DNA of 64,000 nucleotides from Paracoccaceae bacterium (GTDB taxonomy: Bacteria > Pseudomonadota > Alphaproteobacteria > Rhodobacterales > Rhodobacteraceae): positions 26,236 through 90,235 of the forward strand of contig JAPORQ010000052.1 in the NCBI GenBank assembly GCA_026710155.1, in the 5' to 3' direction. Every line of letters starts with the position of its first letter. The stretch's first letter is position 1. Below the pieces are notes generated by a model. It searched no databases and was not told where the DNA came from. It worked only from the letters and a program-made list of their open reading frames with translations. This document shows positions 47,019-56,392 of the stretch, one piece after another. The translations under genes and the position numbers were made by a program.

Positions 47019-47636
47019 GGCCGGCGAAGCGTGTCCGGCATGTTCCAGCCCTGCCTGCGTGCCGTCGCCGGAACCGTCCTGATGATGGTGTGGCTGATCG
47101 CTCCTTCAATGCTGCTATGGCACCCCGGTATCCTCTGCTTCACCCTCTCCATCCCGGGATCCAATTTCGCGATGTTGTTCGTGGCGTGAACCGGAGGACG
47201 GCATCGCGATGGTCCCGCAGGCGCAGCAACGGATTGTGGCCCTTGCGCCGCCTACTCCTCCCCCGCCTACCTGGTGATGACAACGGTTTCAGTGATTCGC
47301 AATGCCGAATTGGAACACGCTTTCCAGTTTCCTCAGGATATGGTCACGGCAACATGAAGCAGGACTTCCGACAATCATGCACGGCAATGCCAAGAGCCTC
47401 GAGCATCACATCACCACGACCCCTTCCGATCCCGAAGTACATCAACAGACCTGTACACGCGATATGCAGCCAGTGGAGCCTGCTCCCTGTCCGGAGACCG
47501 GTCCCGGCCGGGCAATGGTGTTTCCTTAAGCAAAATTCATGGAAATAGCATTCTATTTCGTTCCACATATTGATAAATACCGTATACCCATTACTACATA
47601 TTGACACCAATCTTGAGGTGTTTGGTGTCTGAACTC
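47019..47636. other. degenerate stretch
   Basis: Only overlapping GC-rich shadow frames. DNA near 47515-47550 (TGTTTCCTTAAGCAAAATTC) echoes the IS1634-like scrap near 44.07 and 49.80 kb. No gene recognised. Confidence 0.4.
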
Positions 47637-47993
47637 TTAAACGAATGCCATTGGCCGGCCGGGTGCTTCACCGGAATCAGCTGGCGCCGTCAGGTCCAGG
47701 CCATGGTTTCCCCCACTGCAGCGCTGGCAGATGCACTTGTGGACAACATGGTCTACAACAACCAGGGCATGCCTGCAGTGGGTACGGCTAGAGGGGAAAT
47801 GGTGCTCGACATGATCCGGCCCGCCAGAACGGTACAGTGTCTTTTCCTTGCGGCCCTTCTGGCTACCCGGCTTTTGCCCCTTCACATTGGCGCGTTTCGG
47901 TGCCGGGGGCTTCCCTAGCCCATCACTTGACGGGAGCTTGCTGCCGTTCAGGCCGACACGGCGTTCAAGTTCGGATGTCAACTCGGCCTGCAC
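47637..47993 (-). pseudogene. IS66-family transposase, N-terminal fragment
   Basis: Minus-strand frame: LTSELERRVGLNGSKLPSSDG, then PPAPKRANVKGQKPGSQKG, LYRSGGPDHVEHHFPSSRTHC. This is the IS66 N terminus (LERRLGLNSSNSSKPPSSDG, GGQPGHKG, PDHVVVHRP). A 3-4 residue gap sits in the SSNSSKPP stretch, and the frame degenerates after about residue 70. There is no catalytic part. Confidence 0.75.
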
Positions 47994-48824
47994 ATCAACT
48001 GATTATGAATGAGGGGGATGGAACGTCACATGTCTGCATCAAAAGGTACTGCCGCCGAATTGTCAGCGTCAATGGCATTTGCTGGACTCGCGGCATGTGC
48101 CGTCTCATCCTAGGCAACAACCATCAAACTGTCCAGGATATTGAATGATTAGAGACTTGAATAGTTACAAAATTTTAACTTTGATAAGGAATTACAACGG
48201 TTGAATCAATTGTATCTTGTGTGTCGCGCTCGCCATCAGTCAATTGAGGTTGGCACATCAAAATGTCCTTATTGCCATAGTTTCGAGAAACGATCATTTG
48301 GATTTCTATCTTTTAGCAACTGTTTTAGGAGCATTATTGATGGTATTGATTGATCATCTATCAGCGGATAGTATTTTGGGAATTGAGGAAACACGTATAT
48401 CATCCCCCCAAAATTTTGATTTAGCTCGCTGATCGGGGATTTTTTACTTGAATTTCCAAAAATGGTTTTATAGATTGTCAAGCATCTTGAGTAACCATAA
48501 AGAACATTTCGTGAAGGCATCACCTACCAATCGACCTTCACTTTCAGGACGGGGACTTGGCAAGGGAGTCTTTTCGCAGGACACTTCGGATGATCTCGGC
48601 CCCAATGAGCTAAGGGGAGGTTGCTACTGGGGGACCTGATGACGAGTTGGAAGAGGTGATCGAAGAATCAAATGATCCCATGTCAATATATTCTTGTACT
48701 TAACAGGAGTTTATGCTTCATACAGTAAGTGGATTGATATTGAATGATTTAGCACAGACTGGATTTCAGAATTCTAAACCAATCCTTGCAATTCAACGGT
48801 TAAGGCCATTCGGAAATTATCAAA
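47994..48824. other. gene-free stretch
   Basis: About 830 bases with only short frames. A plus-strand hydrophobic run at 48217-48432 (FYLLATVLGALLMVLIDHL) is too weak to call. Possible promoter for the downstream membrane protein gene. Confidence 0.4.
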
Positions 48825-49277
48825 ATGAAAGAACCTACACAGACAGAATTGTTGGAAATCTACAAGTTGCATGCGGAACTTGCCGATAGAGTCAGCCAAA
48901 GACGTGAAGTGGCAAACCGCTTGTATATCAGCCTTCTTAGCGGTCTGGTTTTTTTTGTGGGAATCTTTGCTGATCTTGGCATCATAGATTCTCATCCCAA
49001 GATCATATTCGTGGGCATAGCAATGCTCGGCGTGATAATTTCTCTCTCTTGGTTAGTCGTGATAAGGTCATATCGTCAGTTAAACTCTGGCAAATTTAAA
49101 GTTTTAGATGAGCTTGAAGACATGATTGCATTTCCATTTTTTAGACGGGAATGGGAGATTTTAGAAAAAGGGGAAAAGCCGAGCCGTTATTGGAAGCTTA
49201 CGACCGTTGAGACTTTTCTTCCAATCATATTTTGTCTTTTGTTTGGTGGTTTTATTGTCATGATGTTATTTTTTTAA
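48825..49277 (+). CDS. RipA-like octameric membrane-protein family
   Basis: 150 residues. A helical N terminus (TELLEIYKLHAELADRVSQRREVANRLY) leads into two spans (ISLLSGLVFFVGIFADLGI; IIFVGIAMLGVIISLSWLVVI), then SYRQLNSGKFKVLDELE, FFRREWEILEKGEKPSRYW and a last span at the C terminus. This layout, with the YKLH, RRExANRLY and SYRxLNSxKFKVL phrases, fits the RipA family of small membrane proteins as I recall it. It is intact and isolated in decayed DNA about 2 kb before the CBASS operon. The family is often found near mobile or defence genes; the role is not known. Confidence 0.65.
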   Translation: MKEPTQTELLEIYKLHAELADRVSQRREVANRLYISLLSGLVFFVGIFADLGIIDSHPKIIFVGIAMLGVIISLSWLVVIRSYRQLNSGKFKVLDELEDMIAFPFFRREWEILEKGEKPSRYWKLTTVETFLPIIFCLLFGGFIVMMLFF

Positions 49278-50983
49278 CACAGCAAATTCCAAGGAATCCT
49301 CAAACATAAACATCCAGCATTCCTGTAATTAAATTGTATTTTAGGTAAGAACTACAGTGATTCCCGCTCTTATGGGCATTGATTGCAAGGGTTGTTTTTT
49401 CGAGATTCATGTTTTCAATGTTTTGCCATGACAATCTCCAAACATCATCAGCAGAGAAAGATGCCCCGGGGGGCGTGTCTTAGACTGCATGACCCGACAT
49501 GCAGCGACGCCACAATATCATGGTGCCAAACTCCTGTCCGTTTCCGTGGCCCAAATCCCACATTCGCGGCGACGCCACGACGGGAACCGAACCCATCTGA
49601 AAAAACGGTACCCTTTCAGGCGGACCCTGCGGGAAATCGGCCTGCCTGTCCCGGTTTCCTCGCAAACCGCGTCCGGTTGAATGGCGGCAACGGTTGGACA
49701 CGGTTGATCCGGCATCGTTCCGTGGGGTCTTCACGAAGGTCTTCTCCATTTTCCAGCGGGGTGTGGTATTGAGGAACATGACCGTCCCGGACGGTCAATG
49801 GCATTTCCTTAAGGTTTTTCTGCCGTTTCCTAAAGGAGTCATGTTTTTCCCCTGCCCTCTTCACGGTGTTTGGTCAGAAGGTCGTTACCCGGGATGGTGA
49901 ACAGCTGGGTCATGGAGACTGTGAAAAAATTGAATGATCGGTTGTTGGGACGCTTTTTCCCGATCATAAAATATCAGCCAATTTGACCGGAAACCAACTT
50001 ATTTTCCTCGGCAAAATACATGTCATGCCACGCCATTTCCAAAAACATTCCCCCGTCTACCAAAATCACCTCCAAAAATGCCGGTTTTGGTCGAAAAACA
50101 CACTCTTCCCCGGAAAAAACCGCATGCCAATCCCCTGAACCTCCTTCTGGATCCGGCAACAGGCAACAAGGGCCCCAACTCCAATCTCCTACAACACCTG
50201 CCTGGAATTGTAGCACAGTGCCATCAGGTTGAATTCACCAAAGCACCTGGGAAGGCTCCGCATCAGGAAATGGTGGATGCTCGACCAGAGACCCTCGAAG
50301 GTCCATGATCCCACGCGTATCATTGGCCATGCACCGGTGATGGCGGTCAATGACATCCGCATGTTCCCATCGGGTGACCCCGGGGGAAATCGGTTCGGGG
50401 AAGACAGAGCTAGGCCTAGGGACAGGAACCGCACACTCTAGCATCCGGGCGATACACCAGATACCTCTTGCCCCGGCCCATGTATGTTGACCCGCTGAGG
50501 AAAAGTGTCCGGCCCGCCGGACAGGCATGACCATTGGTCTCCCTGTCATGGGGGAATTCCCCACTGCCAAAACGACCGTCCTTCCCCTTGCGAATGGCCT
50601 TGCTGGGCAGGGAAACATGCATCTCCATGCCCCTGTTCCCGCATCCCTTCAACTGGTCTCCATTGCAATGGCCGGCATCAGCCGGGCTAACCAATCCTTC
50701 ACTTGCCATGGCCTCCATGGTGCGCTTTTAAATCATTGATATTGGTGTATATCTTAAGGGACTTGTAAAGATAAGTTGACGACGAATCAATCCACCAACC
50801 TGTCAAGTCAACCTTCAAACCGGCCCTGCCCCAATCCATGCTCCCCCGTCATTGCCATTGGGGCTTCATTCAGCCAGATTCCGGTCCAGACATGCGCGGC
50901 ATCCCCGGGTTCCATCTGGTGGGATGGTTCAGACCGGGAGGAAAAGCGCACATCCGCCAACCCATCTTTATAAGCCCCCTTCC
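49278..50983. other. degenerate repeat-bearing stretch of 1.7 kb
   Basis: 49510-49700 holds repeat R5, similar in inverted orientation to about 57820-58040: peptide shadows QIPHSRRRHDG versus QIPHSGRQHAG, and PVPVSSQTASG versus PVPVSSPTASG. Near 49799-49830 is the CCTTAAGG element. The rest (49.9-50.9 kb) is GC-mixed with only overlapping shadow frames. No intact gene. Confidence 0.5.
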
Positions 50984-51113
50984 TTTCCCTGTCATTGAAA
51001 TTGCCGTGGGATTATTATCCCACTCGGGGCTTGTATTCAAAAACACTTTTGGAGAAGGATCCCATTTCATAAATGGAGACTGCCCACTATATTTAGGGAA
51101 GAACCAACTTAAT
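50984..51113 (+). repeat. dispersed repeat R1, copy b
   Basis: Second copy of R1 (see 41036), ending 37 bases before the CBASS start codon, so the operon's promoter is probably in or next to the repeat. Landmarks are TTTCCCTGTCATTGAAATTG, AACACTTTTGGAGAAGGATC, TTTCATAAATGGAGAC and GGGAAGAACC. Confidence 0.75.
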
Positions 51114-51150
51114 TAACTCACAATAATTTAGAAACTGTTTGGAGAAAACG

Positions 51151-52095
51151 ATGGCAAGGAACCATATTGACCACAAGCATATTCAAGAATTCGCTGAAAG
51201 AGTTGTAAATCTAAAAAGAGATGATGCCAAAAAGTACCGTGACCAAGTTAACCGCTTGCGAACCAAATTGGACGAGTTGATAAAAGAAAATCCGGATTTT
51301 GAACTACAAAAAATGCTTCTCTCTGGCAGTTTGGCAAAGCATACAGCATTGAAAAATATTAATGATGCTGATGTTGCTGTCTATGTTTCTTCTGCGCCAC
51401 AAGATGTAGGTGATTTAACGGTATGGCTTGCTGGAAAATTAAGAAAAGCGTTCCCGAATTTTAATCATGACCAAGTTGTGATACAGAATTATTCAGTAAA
51501 AGTTGAATTTCGTGGAACTGGTTTGGATGTGGATGTAGTACCAATTTACAAAAAAGACAAGGACGATTGGGGTGAATTGGTTTCTCAGGAGGATGGAAGA
51601 AGGTTGTTAACCAACATTACATTACATAAAGCATTTATCAAGAAACGAAGAGTAAATTATCCAAGTTATGCTCAGATTGTACGCCTCCTAAAATGGTGGA
51701 TAAAAACCCAGAAAGAACTTGATAGTGATTTTAAATTCAAATCCTTTATGGTTGAACTAATCCTCGCCAAATTGTTTGATGACAGGAAGATAGCGGAAGA
51801 CGCTTATCCTGAAATTTTATTATGTTTTTTTGACTATATTGCCCGTACCAATTTTGGTGAAGAAATATATTTTACGGACTATACAAGTAAACCAAAATTC
51901 TGTAATGATCCTATTCGGGTATTTGATCCTGTTAATCCAAGTAACAATTTGGGCAGAAAATATAATTCGTATGATAGAGATAGAATTGTTACTAAAGCAC
52001 TGAACGCTGGTGATGCAATAGAAGCTGCACTGAAAGCTCCAACAAAAGAATTGACCATATACTATTGGAAAAAAATATTTGGCCCATCATTTTGA
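51151..52095 (+). CDS. CBASS CD-NTase (CdnC-type nucleotidyltransferase)
   Basis: 314 residues from ATG 51151 with TTGGAG upstream. The polymerase-beta-like active site is SGSLAKHTALKNINDADVAV: GS at 59-60, D72 and D74, with the third acid in LDVDVVP (D128). A C-terminal helical OAS-type domain follows (YAQIVRLLKWWIK, FKSFMVELILAKLF). In type III CBASS the synthase, once activated by HORMA on sensing phage, makes a cyclic oligonucleotide; homologues with NucC make cyclic tri-AMP. The product here is inferred from the operon, which has the same gene order as the E. coli MS115-1 system. AT-rich relative to the chromosome. Confidence 0.93.
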   Translation: MARNHIDHKHIQEFAERVVNLKRDDAKKYRDQVNRLRTKLDELIKENPDFELQKMLLSGSLAKHTALKNINDADVAVYVSSAPQDVGDLTVWLAGKLRKAFPNFNHDQVVIQNYSVKVEFRGTGLDVDVVPIYKKDKDDWGELVSQEDGRRLLTNITLHKAFIKKRRVNYPSYAQIVRLLKWWIKTQKELDSDFKFKSFMVELILAKLFDDRKIAEDAYPEILLCFFDYIARTNFGEEIYFTDYTSKPKFCNDPIRVFDPVNPSNNLGRKYNSYDRDRIVTKALNAGDAIEAALKAPTKELTIYYWKKIFGPSF

Positions 52096-52117
52096 TCAAA
52101 ATTAAGGAGATATGCCA

Positions 52118-52630
52118 ATGTCATATAGTACTTATACAACAACTGAAAGCGTAACATTTACTGTTACCCATGCTCGATATATTGGCTTGAAAATTGGAAC
52201 CGATCTTAAGCGTATGCAACGTTTTTATAATCAACCGAATGATTATGATATTGAACAATATGAAAAGGAGGTTATTGCCTTACTAAAGGATGATTACCTG
52301 GAAAAAATTGAATATGGGTTCAAGGATAGAAACAATGTTTGGAAATTGGCTTTGAAATATGAAGCAAGACATGGTGGGATTATGTTAAATGATGATGATC
52401 CCGGGGGAATTAAACCAGGTATTGATATTTCGCAATGTTCATTTCATTCATTTTTGGTGACCAATATTAGATGGTCAAATTTAACTGACGATCAACAAGA
52501 TCAAGTATATCATGAAGCTGGAATAGCATTTAGAAGGGATTCTGGTAATGAGCCATTTGGTAAATGGATGGTAAATAGGGGGTATTCTTCAGGGGGTAGA
52601 GGTGTACTGAGATCTGACCTGTACCATTGA
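52118..52630 (+). CDS. CBASS HORMA-domain sensor protein (Cap7)
   Basis: 170 residues. The start at ATG 52118 is chosen because AAGGAGA lies seven bases ahead; ATG 52112 is too close to it. TTTESVTFTVTHARYIGLKI and TDLKRMQRFYNQPNDYDIEQYE match the bacterial HORMA of type III CBASS, followed by EVIALLKDDYLEKIEYGF and a DDPGGIKPG turn. The C-terminal SSGGRGVLRSDLY is the safety-belt region. It is thought to bind a peptide marker of infection and then switch on the CD-NTase. Confidence 0.92.
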   Translation: MSYSTYTTTESVTFTVTHARYIGLKIGTDLKRMQRFYNQPNDYDIEQYEKEVIALLKDDYLEKIEYGFKDRNNVWKLALKYEARHGGIMLNDDDPGGIKPGIDISQCSFHSFLVTNIRWSNLTDDQQDQVYHEAGIAFRRDSGNEPFGKWMVNRGYSSGGRGVLRSDLYH

Positions 52631-52642
52631 GAATTAATCATT

Positions 52643-53563
52643 ATGGATAATATTGAGAATTTATTTGAACGAAGGTTAACCTACCCTGACCCAGTTGCCC
52701 AACATAATTTTTTAGAACTGGTCGGTATAGATCAAATTAAAAATTTATTGACAAATTCCATCGGAATTTTTCTAAATCCAAAAAATCTTGAAAAGTGGGG
52801 GGAAAAGTATCATCAAGGTTCTGCCAGAATATTGGACATGGTTTTACGACGACCACCACTAATTATACTTTCTGGAGATGTAGGAACTGGAAAAACTCAT
52901 TTGGCCGAAAGTATTGGCGACCCAATTGCAAGAAAATTAGGTATCAATATCACTTTGTTACCATTGAGTTTATCCGCAAGAGGGATGGGAAGAGTCGGGG
53001 AAATGACAAAACTTATTTCTTCGGCCTTCGAATATACCCTTTCTGAAGCAGAAAAATATAAAGACCAGTCTGGTCAACCAAGAGCAGGAATAATTTTACT
53101 TGTTGATGAAGCTGACGCATTGGCACAATCAAGGGAAATGGCCCAAATGCATCATGAGGACAAGGCTGGTGTCAATGCCTTTATCAGGGGTATTGATCGT
53201 ATCGCCAAGTCTAAAGTTCCTGCTGTTGTTATTTTGTGTACAAACCGATTATCAGAAATTGATCCGGCAGTAAAAAGGCGTGCTGCTGAAATAATTGAGT
53301 TTTCTCGACCCACTAAAGAGCAAGCTGAAGGTGTATTAGATTTACTTACTGAGGTGGGGTTAACCAAAGCAGAAATTTCATACCTTGCTGAAATTTCTGT
53401 TTCAAAAGGATTTACCTATTCGGATCTGACTCAACGACTAATACCTGCAATAATCATAAGTGCCTTTCCGGATAAACCTGTAATATTCGAAGAAATAACT
53501 GAATTGCTGGATAATATGTTATCAACCCCCGCCTTCAAGGAAAACAAAAATGAATTTATCTGA
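52643..53563 (+). CDS. CBASS TRIP13/Pch2-like AAA+ ATPase (Cap6)
   Basis: 306 residues. Walker A is GDVGTGKTH (78-86), Walker B is LLVDEADAL (about 152-160), sensor 1 Asn lies in VILCTNRLSEID, and the arginine-finger region is PAVKRRAAE. SARGMGRVGEMTKLI is the pore-side stretch. TRIP13-like ATPases unfold the HORMA N terminus to open it and shut off signalling, a brake on abortive infection. It starts 12 bases after the HORMA stop and ends inside the nucC start, so all four genes are coupled. Confidence 0.94.
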   Translation: MDNIENLFERRLTYPDPVAQHNFLELVGIDQIKNLLTNSIGIFLNPKNLEKWGEKYHQGSARILDMVLRRPPLIILSGDVGTGKTHLAESIGDPIARKLGINITLLPLSLSARGMGRVGEMTKLISSAFEYTLSEAEKYKDQSGQPRAGIILLVDEADALAQSREMAQMHHEDKAGVNAFIRGIDRIAKSKVPAVVILCTNRLSEIDPAVKRRAAEIIEFSRPTKEQAEGVLDLLTEVGLTKAEISYLAEISVSKGFTYSDLTQRLIPAIIISAFPDKPVIFEEITELLDNMLSTPAFKENKNEFI

Positions 53564-54296
53564 AGCCTTCAAATATTCAGAAAAATCGCTACAAATCAAG
53601 CTAAGAAGTGCAGAATTTCCTGAACATCCAGTTGCAAAGGGTGATGTGGCAGAAGATACTTGGAGGGACTTGTTGAAAAGGGTTTTGCCCTCTAGGTTTA
53701 GTATAGGTGCAGGTTTTGTTATTGATGCTCATAAACAAGTTTCCGAACAAATTGACTGCATCATTTATGATAATGTTTACACCCCAACATTTTGGGGTGA
53801 GGGAGGCTACAGATTTGTCCCTGCTGAATCAGTACATGCTGTTTTTGAAATTAAGCAAAATATTTCTTTAGAATTTCTCCGCCAAGCATCAAATAAGATT
53901 GAAAGTGTCAGGACACTCCATAGAACATCTGCTACTTATCGAGCATCAGGTATGGATGAGAAACCCAAGCCGTTAATTCATATTATTGGAGGCCTACTAG
54001 CAACTAAATTCCATTACAAAAATGGACCAAAAGCCAAACATTTCCTGAAAAATATAGCAGAAATTCAACAACTGGGCTCTCAAAATAATAACATTGATAC
54101 TTTCTTGACTGCATTTGATGGTTATGCAGATTATTTTGATACTGGTTTTCCAGCAGAACAACCAAAGATAGACACCGGGGAAGGATCAACTTTCAGAGGT
54201 ATATTCCGTTTAATTGAAGCCTTGCTAAAAGAAGGAACAGTTGGTGCAATTGATTTAAATTACTATCAAATTCATTCCTTGAGTATCGAAAATTGA
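53550..54296 (+). CDS. nucC: CBASS effector endonuclease NucC
   Basis: 248 residues overlapping the ATPase stop, with AAGGA nine bases ahead. It aligns by eye along its length with E. coli NucC: HPVAKGDVAEDTW, SEQIDCIIYDNVYTP, VPAESVHAVFEIKQ, VRTLHRTSATY, KPLIHIIGGLL and a C-terminal FRGIFRLIEALL. The restriction-like active site is complete: D69, E100 and K102 (E. coli D73, E104, K106). NucC trimers bind cyclic tri-AMP, pair into hexamers and cut genomic DNA, killing the infected cell. Confidence 0.95.
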   Translation: MNLSEAFKYSEKSLQIKLRSAEFPEHPVAKGDVAEDTWRDLLKRVLPSRFSIGAGFVIDAHKQVSEQIDCIIYDNVYTPTFWGEGGYRFVPAESVHAVFEIKQNISLEFLRQASNKIESVRTLHRTSATYRASGMDEKPKPLIHIIGGLLATKFHYKNGPKAKHFLKNIAEIQQLGSQNNNIDTFLTAFDGYADYFDTGFPAEQPKIDTGEGSTFRGIFRLIEALLKEGTVGAIDLNYYQIHSLSIEN

Positions 54297-54298
54297 GG

Positions 54299-54448
54299 AG
54301 CATACATACCAAAAACTGCGAGCTAAGATTTACATCGGATACAAATGTTATCGGCAAGTACGAGGTTTTTTGGCAAGTGGTCAATACTGGACAGGAGGCC
54401 GCCAAGGCAAATGATCTGCGAGGTGATTTTTTCAAGAAAAATACGTAA
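54299..54448 (+). pseudogene. fragment of an AGS-C sensor domain (other CD-NTase)
   Basis: Immediately after nucC, in a different frame, 49 codons read SIHTKNCELRFTSDTNVIGK, YEVFWQVVNTGQEAAKAND, LRGDFF and stop at TAA. This resembles the AGS-C domain (C-terminal sensor of SMODS/adenylyl-guanylyl cyclase nucleotidyltransferases), whose hallmark is LRFxAxTNVxGPYxxYWQVVNTGxEA. No start codon and no catalytic part. The CdnC-type synthase upstream has no such domain, so this is a relic of a second, different nucleotide-signalling system at the same site. Confidence 0.7.
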
Positions 54449-55004
54449 CCATTCAGGTGCCCTTTAGGTTTCAATACCGGTTTAAGCATGAATGACAGCC
54501 AATGCAATGGCACTGTAAGCATTGGATTGCAAGCTTCCTCTATCGCGGGCAATGATTTGTCCCGAAGTTGATTTTGTATGGCATTGACCATTTTTTTCTG
54601 TCGAACCCTTGGGATACAGTACATCTATATAATCAAAGCTGTCAGGTGGAATATCAACTTCCAGGTTTTACAGCCAAAATAAAACGGGTAAGACCAGAAA
54701 AGCAATAGATCGGAAATAGGGGTAAAAATGGTACGAACGGTCTACAAGAGACCAGATGCCGAGACATGCTTTTGAAAACATATTTACGACATGAATCTGC
54801 TCGATATTTTATTTGTTGTTGGCATTCTTCTTTATAGACAGGTTTTGAAATCAAGGCAAAAATTGTGTTACTGGGTTTGCAAAAAACAAATATTGAAAAT
54901 ATCGCAAACCCTCAACTCATGGGGTGGAGGAATTTAAGGGGAATCACTTATTTTTGGGTGTGTTTTCCATATTGCGGTCATTTTTGCCCTTCTAGGAAGT
55001 CTCA
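54449..55004. other. gene-free stretch with weak repeat R7
   Basis: 54480-54545 contains GCCAATGCAATGGC and neighbouring sequence of repeat R7. Otherwise AT-rich with no gene. Confidence 0.45.
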
Positions 55005-55373
55005 TTAATTCCTGTTCCTGCCAGCAAAGTAGAAACCCGTAACAGCCCCAGCAAGAGTGCCAAAGGCAGTGACTACCTGTTCAAAATGGCCTCCAAGTAG
55101 ATTTGGACCAAACACAAGAACGTTTACGAAAGAACCAACAATCAATAAGGCTAGAATTGCACGGACTGATCCTTCAGGAAGGTTCAATCCCTTGAGGACA
55201 CTGGAACCATTAGATTTTGATCCTATAATTGCGTAAATCGGTGCAACCAATAGAATTAAAAACAAAAGTCCGACCTCAATCCAGAAAAGAGGTTGACCCA
55301 ACCATCCCCCATTGGAAAGAATAGTTGATTGAGCTTCAGCCCCCTGTTGGGCATATGCAGTACCGAAAATCAT
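55005..55373 (-). CDS. hypothetical two-span membrane protein
   Basis: 122 residues from ATG 55373 with GGAGAATTGA directly upstream. A short N terminus (GTAYAQQGAEAQ) precedes span 1 (FWIEVGLLFLILLVAPIYAI), the conserved-looking LKGLNLPEGSVRAILALLIVG and span 2, then FEQVVTAFGTLAGAVTGFYF. It looks intact and well conserved in style. Function not known. Confidence 0.7.
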   Translation of the reverse strand: MIFGTAYAQQGAEAQSTILSNGGWLGQPLFWIEVGLLFLILLVAPIYAIIGSKSNGSSVLKGLNLPEGSVRAILALLIVGSFVNVLVFGPNLLGGHFEQVVTAFGTLAGAVTGFYFAGRNRN

Positions 55374-55675
55374 TCAATTCTCCACTTTGTTTACCAAACC
55401 AAGACATATAGGTTTCCCGACCGATCATCCAATAAATGCTTGGAATATTATTTTGGGCTATATACAATAGTCACATGCCCTTGAAATAACCGAAGCAGGG
55501 TGAGAAGAAGTCGGAATAATGGATATTCATGAAAGGAAAGAGACAGTTAAGCGAAGTGTTCATGCGTTCTTTCAAAGTGAAGGAATAAAAATGATTCAAT
55601 AAAGCGTGTATATTGTTAAGCCTCATGAACTTTCATAAGTCACGGTTATATTTTGGCAATGGAGCCTTAAATACA

Positions 55676-56392
55676 ATGATTTTTTCCAAGAATGGCCCCA
55701 TTCGCTCCTTCAAACGAAGAATCAGGGATCGTTTGCGGTTTCGAGGAAGTCCGGAAGAAGTGTTCACACGGATACATGATCAAAACATGTGGGGGAGCAG
55801 AGAGTCACTTAGCGGCCCTGGGTCGGAGTTTCAGTCCACCGAGAATCTTCGCAGGGAACTACCTGTTTTGGTAAAAGACCACAGGGTCAAACGCTTGCTG
55901 GATGTGCCATATGGGGATTTCAACTGGATGCAACATGTTCTTCCAGAACTCGATGTGGAATATATCGGTGGTGATATCGTTAAGTCGTTGGTCGAGCAAA
56001 ATCAAAAGAATTTTGGTGGTGTTGGAATATCATTTTCCCAGATTGATCTTACCTCCGATCCCCTTCCCGATGCAGACATGATGTTGGTAAGGGACTGTCT
56101 TTTCCATCTTTCCCATGAAGCAATATACAGTTTTTTGCAAAACTTCTGTCAATCAGACATTGGATTGTTGTTGACGACTACACATATGCCTCCAACAGGA
56201 AAAAACGCTGAAAGAGTTATTGGTGGCTATGGTTACATCTATCTTTTTTCACCACCATTCAGTTTCCCCAACGACCCACTGGAATATGTTGTGGAAGATA
56301 ACCACACTAAGAGGTCTTTGTTGCTGTTTGATTCCGATCAGGTGCAGACAGCTCGCGACAATATGAAACAAAACCTTGGCATTAAATGTTAG
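55676..56392 (+). CDS. class I SAM-dependent methyltransferase
   Basis: About 238 residues. ATG 55676 has GGAG eleven bases ahead; ATG 55625 would add 17 residues. NMWGSRESLSGPGSEFQST is followed by motif I LLDVPYGDFNWM, VEYIGGDIV, then DLTSDPLPDADMMLVRDCLFHL and FSPPFSFPNDPLEYV. This is the methyltransferase subfamily with the FHLS motif often found in glycan clusters. It probably methylates a sugar or polysaccharide; galE and a glycosyltransferase follow within 4 kb. It appears intact. Confidence 0.8.
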   Translation: MIFSKNGPIRSFKRRIRDRLRFRGSPEEVFTRIHDQNMWGSRESLSGPGSEFQSTENLRRELPVLVKDHRVKRLLDVPYGDFNWMQHVLPELDVEYIGGDIVKSLVEQNQKNFGGVGISFSQIDLTSDPLPDADMMLVRDCLFHLSHEAIYSFLQNFCQSDIGLLLTTTHMPPTGKNAERVIGGYGYIYLFSPPFSFPNDPLEYVVEDNHTKRSLLLFDSDQVQTARDNMKQNLGIKC

